DNA of 64,000 nt from Pardosa pseudoannulata (taxonomy: Eukaryota; Arthropoda; Arachnida; Araneae; Lycosidae): the NCBI GenBank assembly GCA_032207245.1, contig CM063508.1, forward strand, positions 120,392,999 through 120,456,998. The letters run 5' to 3'. The notes beneath the pieces were generated by a model, which was not told the DNA's origin, did no database searches, and worked only from the letters and a program-made list of their open reading frames with translations. This document shows positions 59,938 to 64,000 of the stretch, in pieces. Position 1 is the stretch's first letter; the number at the start of each line of letters is the position of its first letter. Position numbers and translations under genes: made by a program.

Positions 59938-60493
59938 TGTAATCCAATAATTGTAAAACTGCTAGACACATGATAGCCCCTATTATTTTTACTTACTTGG
60001 GCTACTGGGCAAGGAGAAAGCTAAACAGCTAAACGTAGTAATAACGAAAGATGCAGTGGCCGACATTGAAGAGAACGGCACAAGTCTAATTAAAACTTTA
60101 TTTCAGAGTTGCTAAAACGGACATCTTTTCTAGTCAACGAGAGACGAGAGAAAAACACAAAAATCACTTTGCTCGAATAGAGGTACAAATCCAAGAGCGA
60201 AGACAGAAAGAAATTTCCCAAGGTAGAAGGAACTTACTCAGCTAATTAAGTGTTAAGATCAGGAAAAAACGCAGTGCCATTTGCCGGCGACAGCTTGAAA
60301 ACGTGTTGAATAGACAGAAAATTTACATCTATAGGACAGAAAGCTTTGGGAATTGTATCGAAAGAATTTTAAGTCGAAGACACTCTTTTGATTAAGAAAT
60401 TTAGAGGCTGGGAAAAAGATTTCAAGGAATTAGAATAGAAGAGAGGAGGTTTTGTAAAGAAATATTAAAGTTAAATAATTTCGATATATTACA
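59938..60493 (-). mobile_element. solo LTR-like repeat, family C, longest copy
   Basis: On the plus strand it opens tgtaatccaataattg and closes cgatatattaca, so TGTAAT/ATTACA ends are complete. The minus strand carries an aataaag signal about 150 bp from its end, making minus the likely sense strand. Copies or fragments are at 2764-3215 and 14737-14862. Confidence 0.65.
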
Positions 60494-60521
60494 GTATTAT
60501 TCGATATATATGTGTATAATA

Positions 60522-60600
60522 TATCAGGTCTAAAAAGAGGGGGGTTTGAAAAATATTAAGCGAGTTGTGAACAATTTAAAATGGAACAGTTTCGTAATAA

Positions 60601-60634
<34 letters not shown>

Positions 60635-60874
60635 ACGCTTAAGCTTTTACGATAATCCGGTCAAGCGGAAGCATATTGTAGGAATGTGATGAATATGCAA
60701 AGAGATAAGTGACAGCTGACGCGAAGATATTCAGCTGTCAGCAGCCTCCACGCTTAGCTCCGCCACGAATAAATGAAAATGGCACAAGTGAAGCCTTAAA
60801 AATGAAGCTATACTATGAAATAAAGTGATGATTTACCAAGAAAGACTGTTTTTTCGCCTACCACTGGATACGAC

Positions 60875-60875
<1 letters not shown>
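60522..60875 (+). mobile_element. solo LTR, family A, copy 3
   Basis: It starts tatcaggtctaaaaagag (G to A at base 2) and ends ccactggatacgaca. It has gaaataaagtg 60 bp before the end and an A-rich expansion (A33) inside. A long TA array follows at once. Confidence 0.72.

Positions 60876-60876
<1 letters not shown>

Positions 60877-60961
<85 letters not shown>
60877..60961. repeat. (TA)n microsatellite
   Basis: About 42 TA units directly after LTR A copy 3. Confidence 0.97.
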
Positions 60962-60963
<2 letters not shown>

Positions 60964-61089
60964 CGTGCACACAATTGGTCGTGCAATGGCGGGTGTTTCT
61001 GCTAAAATTAACATTGAATTAACTAGATAACTGAACAAAAATTTCTGATATGAACTCCACCGGGCTTCCTTGCATGCCTATAGTGTGTG

Positions 61090-61385
61090 TGTAATGAAAC
61101 TGTAACCATAACTAACCAACTAAATTATAATTGTATTCTAAAATAAATTTCTGGCGATTCTATTCTTAAAACTACAATTTTTGGCGATATTCCTTTGTTT
61201 CTTTTCTGACTTAAGTAACCTTTGGCGACTTTGCAAACACCAAAAATAAATTCTGCTTAGCTCAACTATTCTTAAAAATCTCATTTACGTAACTTAGTTT
61301 TGATCCTCGCTTTCCCTATGCGACTTAATTCTTAATATTCGCATTGGCTGGATCACTTGCATGCCCACACCACTATATAACCAAA
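61090..61385 (+). repeat. dispersed repeat family D, copy 3
   Basis: It starts tgtgtaatgaaactgtaacc and shares ataactaaccaact, a gcgattctattcttaaaact block and tcgcattggctggatca with 17173-17450. A short GT run precedes it, as in the other copies. Confidence 0.65.
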
Positions 61386-61479
61386 TGTATGCTGGTATAT
61401 ATGTACACACGTCAAGAGGACACTAGTGAAAGCCAGTTCAGTAAAGGTCAAAATGAATGTTTAAAGTTTAAAAATCAAA

Positions 61480-62512
61480 GTTTTCTTTGCGTACATAAAA
61501 GCATAACAGTGAAACTTGTCAAAATTTGTTGAAATTTGAACAGTGAACTTTTCCTTGATTACAACACTTCCTTTACTTTGTACGAGGAAGTAAAAAAAAC
61601 AAACAAACATACGAATAACGAATGGTATTGTTACGGTAAAGTTTCACTATTAAAGTTTTCTTGTACTACATATAAGCGTAACAGTGAAACTTGTCAAAAT
61701 TAGTACTTTTATTGAAATTTGAACACTGAACTTTTTTTTTGATTACAACATTTCCTTTATTTTGTACAAGGAAGTAAAAAAACATACGAATAACGAATGG
61801 CATTGTTACGGTAAAGTTTTAATATTAAAGTTTTCTTGTACGTACATACAAGCATAACAGTGAAATTTGTCAAAATTTGTTGAAATTTGAACACTGAACA
61901 TTTTCTTGATTACAACATTTCCTTTCCTTTGTACGAGGAAGTAAAAAAGTCCATACGAATAACGAATGGTATTGTTACGGTAAAGTTTCATTATTAAAGT
62001 TTTCTTGTACGTACATACAAGCGTAACAGTGAAACAAAATTAGTACTTTTGTTGAAATTTGAACACTGAACTTTTTCTTGATTACAACATTTCCTTTACT
62101 TTGTACAAGGAAGTAAAAAAAAAAAAAAAAACATACGAATAACGAATGGCATTGTTACGGTAAAGTTTTAATATTAAAGTTTTCTTGTACGTACATACAA
62201 GCGTAACAATGAAACTTGTCAAAATTAGTACTTTTGTTGAAATTTGAACACTGAACTTTTTCTTGATTACAACATTTCCTTTACTTTGTACAAGTAAAAA
62301 AAAAACATACGAATAACGAATGATATTGTTACGGTAAAGTTTCAATATTAAAGTTTTCTTGTACGTACATACAAGCGTAACAGCGAAACTTGTGAAAATT
62401 AGTACTTTTGTTGAAATTTGAACACTAAACCTTTTCTCGATTACAACATTTCCTTTACTTTGTACAAGGAAGTAAAAAAAAAAAAAAAAACATACGAATA
62501 ACGAATGGTAAT
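61480..62512. repeat. satellite-like array, six units of about 169-185 bp
   Basis: The marker acgaataacgaatgg occurs at 61611, 61786, 61955, 62135, 62309 and 62494. Each unit also has gttacggtaaagttt, cttgtacgtacatac, gcgtaacagtgaaac and aatttgaacactgaac. Length differences come mainly from the poly(A) run after 'aggaagt'. The 151-codon minus-strand frame here simply reads the repeats. Confidence 0.94.
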
Positions 62513-63253
62513 ACCCGGTAAAAACGAAATCTAACACCGCCTCTATCTTAGAGTACGACTCTTTTCAAAAAGTTTTCAAAAGGAACAGCGTGGTGAAAAA
62601 GTTAATTAACGCTATTAATTTACAAGCTGTGATGTAGCTGTACACGGCACAAGTGCTAAGAGAAAGGGCTGCATACTGCTCCTTCATTACTAACATCCCG
62701 GTATTTCGCTTTTGCAGTGAAAAGAAAAAAAAAACTATAAACCAAAACAAATACGATGTTTAAACTTCAGCTGCTTGTGTGTGACACTCGGAACAAGAAA
62801 TTTGAAATATAACTACCTAGTTAATTTGGAAAGACTCCCGTTTCGAAGGTAAAACGCGAAGCAATTAAGAATTTTAATTTTTCTCGAATTTACCGGATTT
62901 GTCTCCCGCCCTCCTGCCAAATTAACCAGGACAAAATGAAGAATCTCGTTAGCAGTTAATTTATGCGCGGGAATTGTAACGTTTAGTGTTACGATGAAGG
63001 AAAAATAGTTGGAGTAAGAAAGGAACAGAAAAAGACTGCTCCACATTTTTTTTCTTTTTTGCGTGAATATTTTTTACACCAATATAAAAAAATGCAGAAA
63101 GTTATGTGGAGTTGTTAATTTTTCATGCACGAATTACTGTCTCGTGCATTGAATATTTTTTTTTTATAATTATACAGTATACTGTGAGCCAAATGTGTAT
63201 TCATTAACTTACTGATAGCTTTGTTTCTGTAATATTTGGTAACAAATACACAG

Positions 63254-63427
63254 GCCGAACGTTGGCCGAATGGTTAGGGTGCTGGCCTTCGGAACCGGAG
63301 TTCGTGGGTTCGAATCCCACTAAGTCATGGATGTTCGTAGCCGTTCGGAATCGGCTTTAAGCAGTAGGTCCCGGTCTCATTAGCCCTCGTGTTGCAAAAA
63401 GTAGACCGTAGCACTTCAAAACCAAAC
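63254..63427 (+). mobile_element. tRNA-headed SINE, family 1, best-preserved copy
   Basis: It has the A box tggccgaatggttagggtgc, the B box gggttcgaatccc, the gtagccgttcggaatcggct body and an (a)ccaaacc tail. It is flanked by the perfect 11-bp duplication caaatacacag at 63243-63253 and 63428-63438. The head still folds as a tRNA arm set, but it is part of the SINE, not a tRNA gene. Confidence 0.92.
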
Positions 63428-63438
63428 CAAATACACAG

Positions 63439-64000
63439 TAATCATGTTCTATTCATCCAGATTGTTTTCCGTTGGAAGGCAACGGTCTGTTGTTTTGCTA
63501 CACGAGGGCGAATGAAACCAGACATGAGAATAAGGCAATTTGTCGCAACGTCACGAACTACTATAATGCCATTCCCCTTCATTTTCATGTTTAGAACAGG
63601 CAATAGACAAACAATAAACTGCCCTTCCGTTTCAAACTAAAGCCAGATTTGTCATAGTTTGAGAATTTGCCCTACTGCGTGAAATCGCCTTATGCAACAT
63701 TCAGTCACTTATGTTAGCAGCAAAAGCGCGGTTTTAAAATTTACAATCTACCTATAAACGTGTACACGTGTATGCATTTTACATACGTAATAAATAAAAA
63801 AAATAACCTCCAAAAAATCATACATAGCTACACATTTTACTGGTTTCTAAATTAAAATTTAGAAAATTAAATTAAAAATAAATTCACAGTACACTATTAC
63901 AAAAAGTAAATTAAAATTTATGTATTTATAAATGTATAAGTAGCTTTTTTAGCTTTAACAACTTCTATTTCAGAAAAGTGTTTTTGGTAAGAACATTAAC
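63439..64000. other. window end, no recognised feature
   Basis: Unique AT-rich sequence after the SINE. An 83-codon open frame on the plus strand (63389-63640) begins inside the SINE tail and has no recognisable domain. I do not call it a gene. Confidence 0.5.

Larger units (their letters stand above)
42062..64000. other. long region 5' of the first Caskin exon in view
   Basis: 21.9 kb with no recognised coding exon on either strand. It is probably a Caskin intron, since ankyrin and SH3 exons should lie further upstream. Repeats are listed separately. Stretches without any recognised element are 43018-44680, 46133-47220, 47860-49080, 49730-50680, 51260-52060, 53290-53830, 54575-55470, 55715-57105, 57795-59555 and 62515-63250. 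A short gattcaaatcgaa-rich MITE-like scrap lies near 46585-46660. Confidence 0.6.

Noticed and set aside
61480..62512. CRISPR-like array
   Set aside because: Whole units, not short repeats with unique spacers, are repeated, and the window is eukaryotic.
62082..62537. 151-codon minus-strand open frame with membrane-like sequence
   Set aside because: It reads straight through units of the ~175-bp satellite; the repeated peptide follows the DNA repeat and no start or domain is evident.
63254..63330. A tRNA gene
   Set aside because: A and B boxes are present, but the sequence continues into a shared SINE body and tail with target duplications.

Overview
This is a eukaryotic, AT-rich, repeat-dense window. 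It holds parts of two spliced protein genes pointing toward each other, embedded in transposon relics. Exons are short with GT..AG borders, introns run from under 100 bp to many kilobases, and long (TA)n arrays, tRNA-headed SINEs and hAT/piggyBac/Tc1-type miniature transposons are common. An arthropod, possibly an arachnid, fits best. That is an inference from gene content and repeat style; no diagnostic marker was seen.

Positions 1-18,514 (+ strand): the 3' two thirds of FDXR (mitochondrial NADPH:adrenodoxin/ferredoxin reductase; fly dare). Eight coding exons join in frame to 353 codons plus a stop at 18,366-18,368, with an AATAAA at 18,509. The N-terminal FAD-binding exons lie upstream of the window. 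Its introns carry four same-orientation copies of one ~770-bp miniature transposon, each with its own 6-bp target duplication, plus solo LTR-like sequences, a hAT-like 1.1-kb element, a 3 x 416-bp tandem array and smaller tandem duplications.

Positions 18,515-27,627: the tail-to-tail interval, with both 3' ends, SINEs of two or three families, a 747-bp CAGGGTTCC-ended element and a 200-bp tandem duplication.

Positions 27,628-42,061 (- strand): the 3' half of a Caskin scaffold gene. Eight coding exons join in frame to 578 residues plus stop: two SAM domains, a proline/serine-rich linker and the conserved acidic Caskin tail. Introns carry five miniature elements with hAT hallmarks, four of them with perfect 8-bp target duplications.

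Positions 42,062-64,000: no coding exon recognised. If Caskin continues upstream (ankyrin repeats and SH3 in known family members), this is one very long intron or 5' region. It is a patchwork of solo LTRs sitting in TA arrays, a SINE nested in an LTR, a Tc1/mariner-like element, a clear piggyBac-like MITE, a second possible one with strong hairpins, and a six-unit ~175-bp satellite.

The two genes have no known joint function: one is a mitochondrial electron-transfer enzyme, the other a synaptic/axonal scaffold. I found no new multi-gene system. The notable content is transposon biology: several small families with exact target duplications, and LTRs that recur in TA microsatellites.
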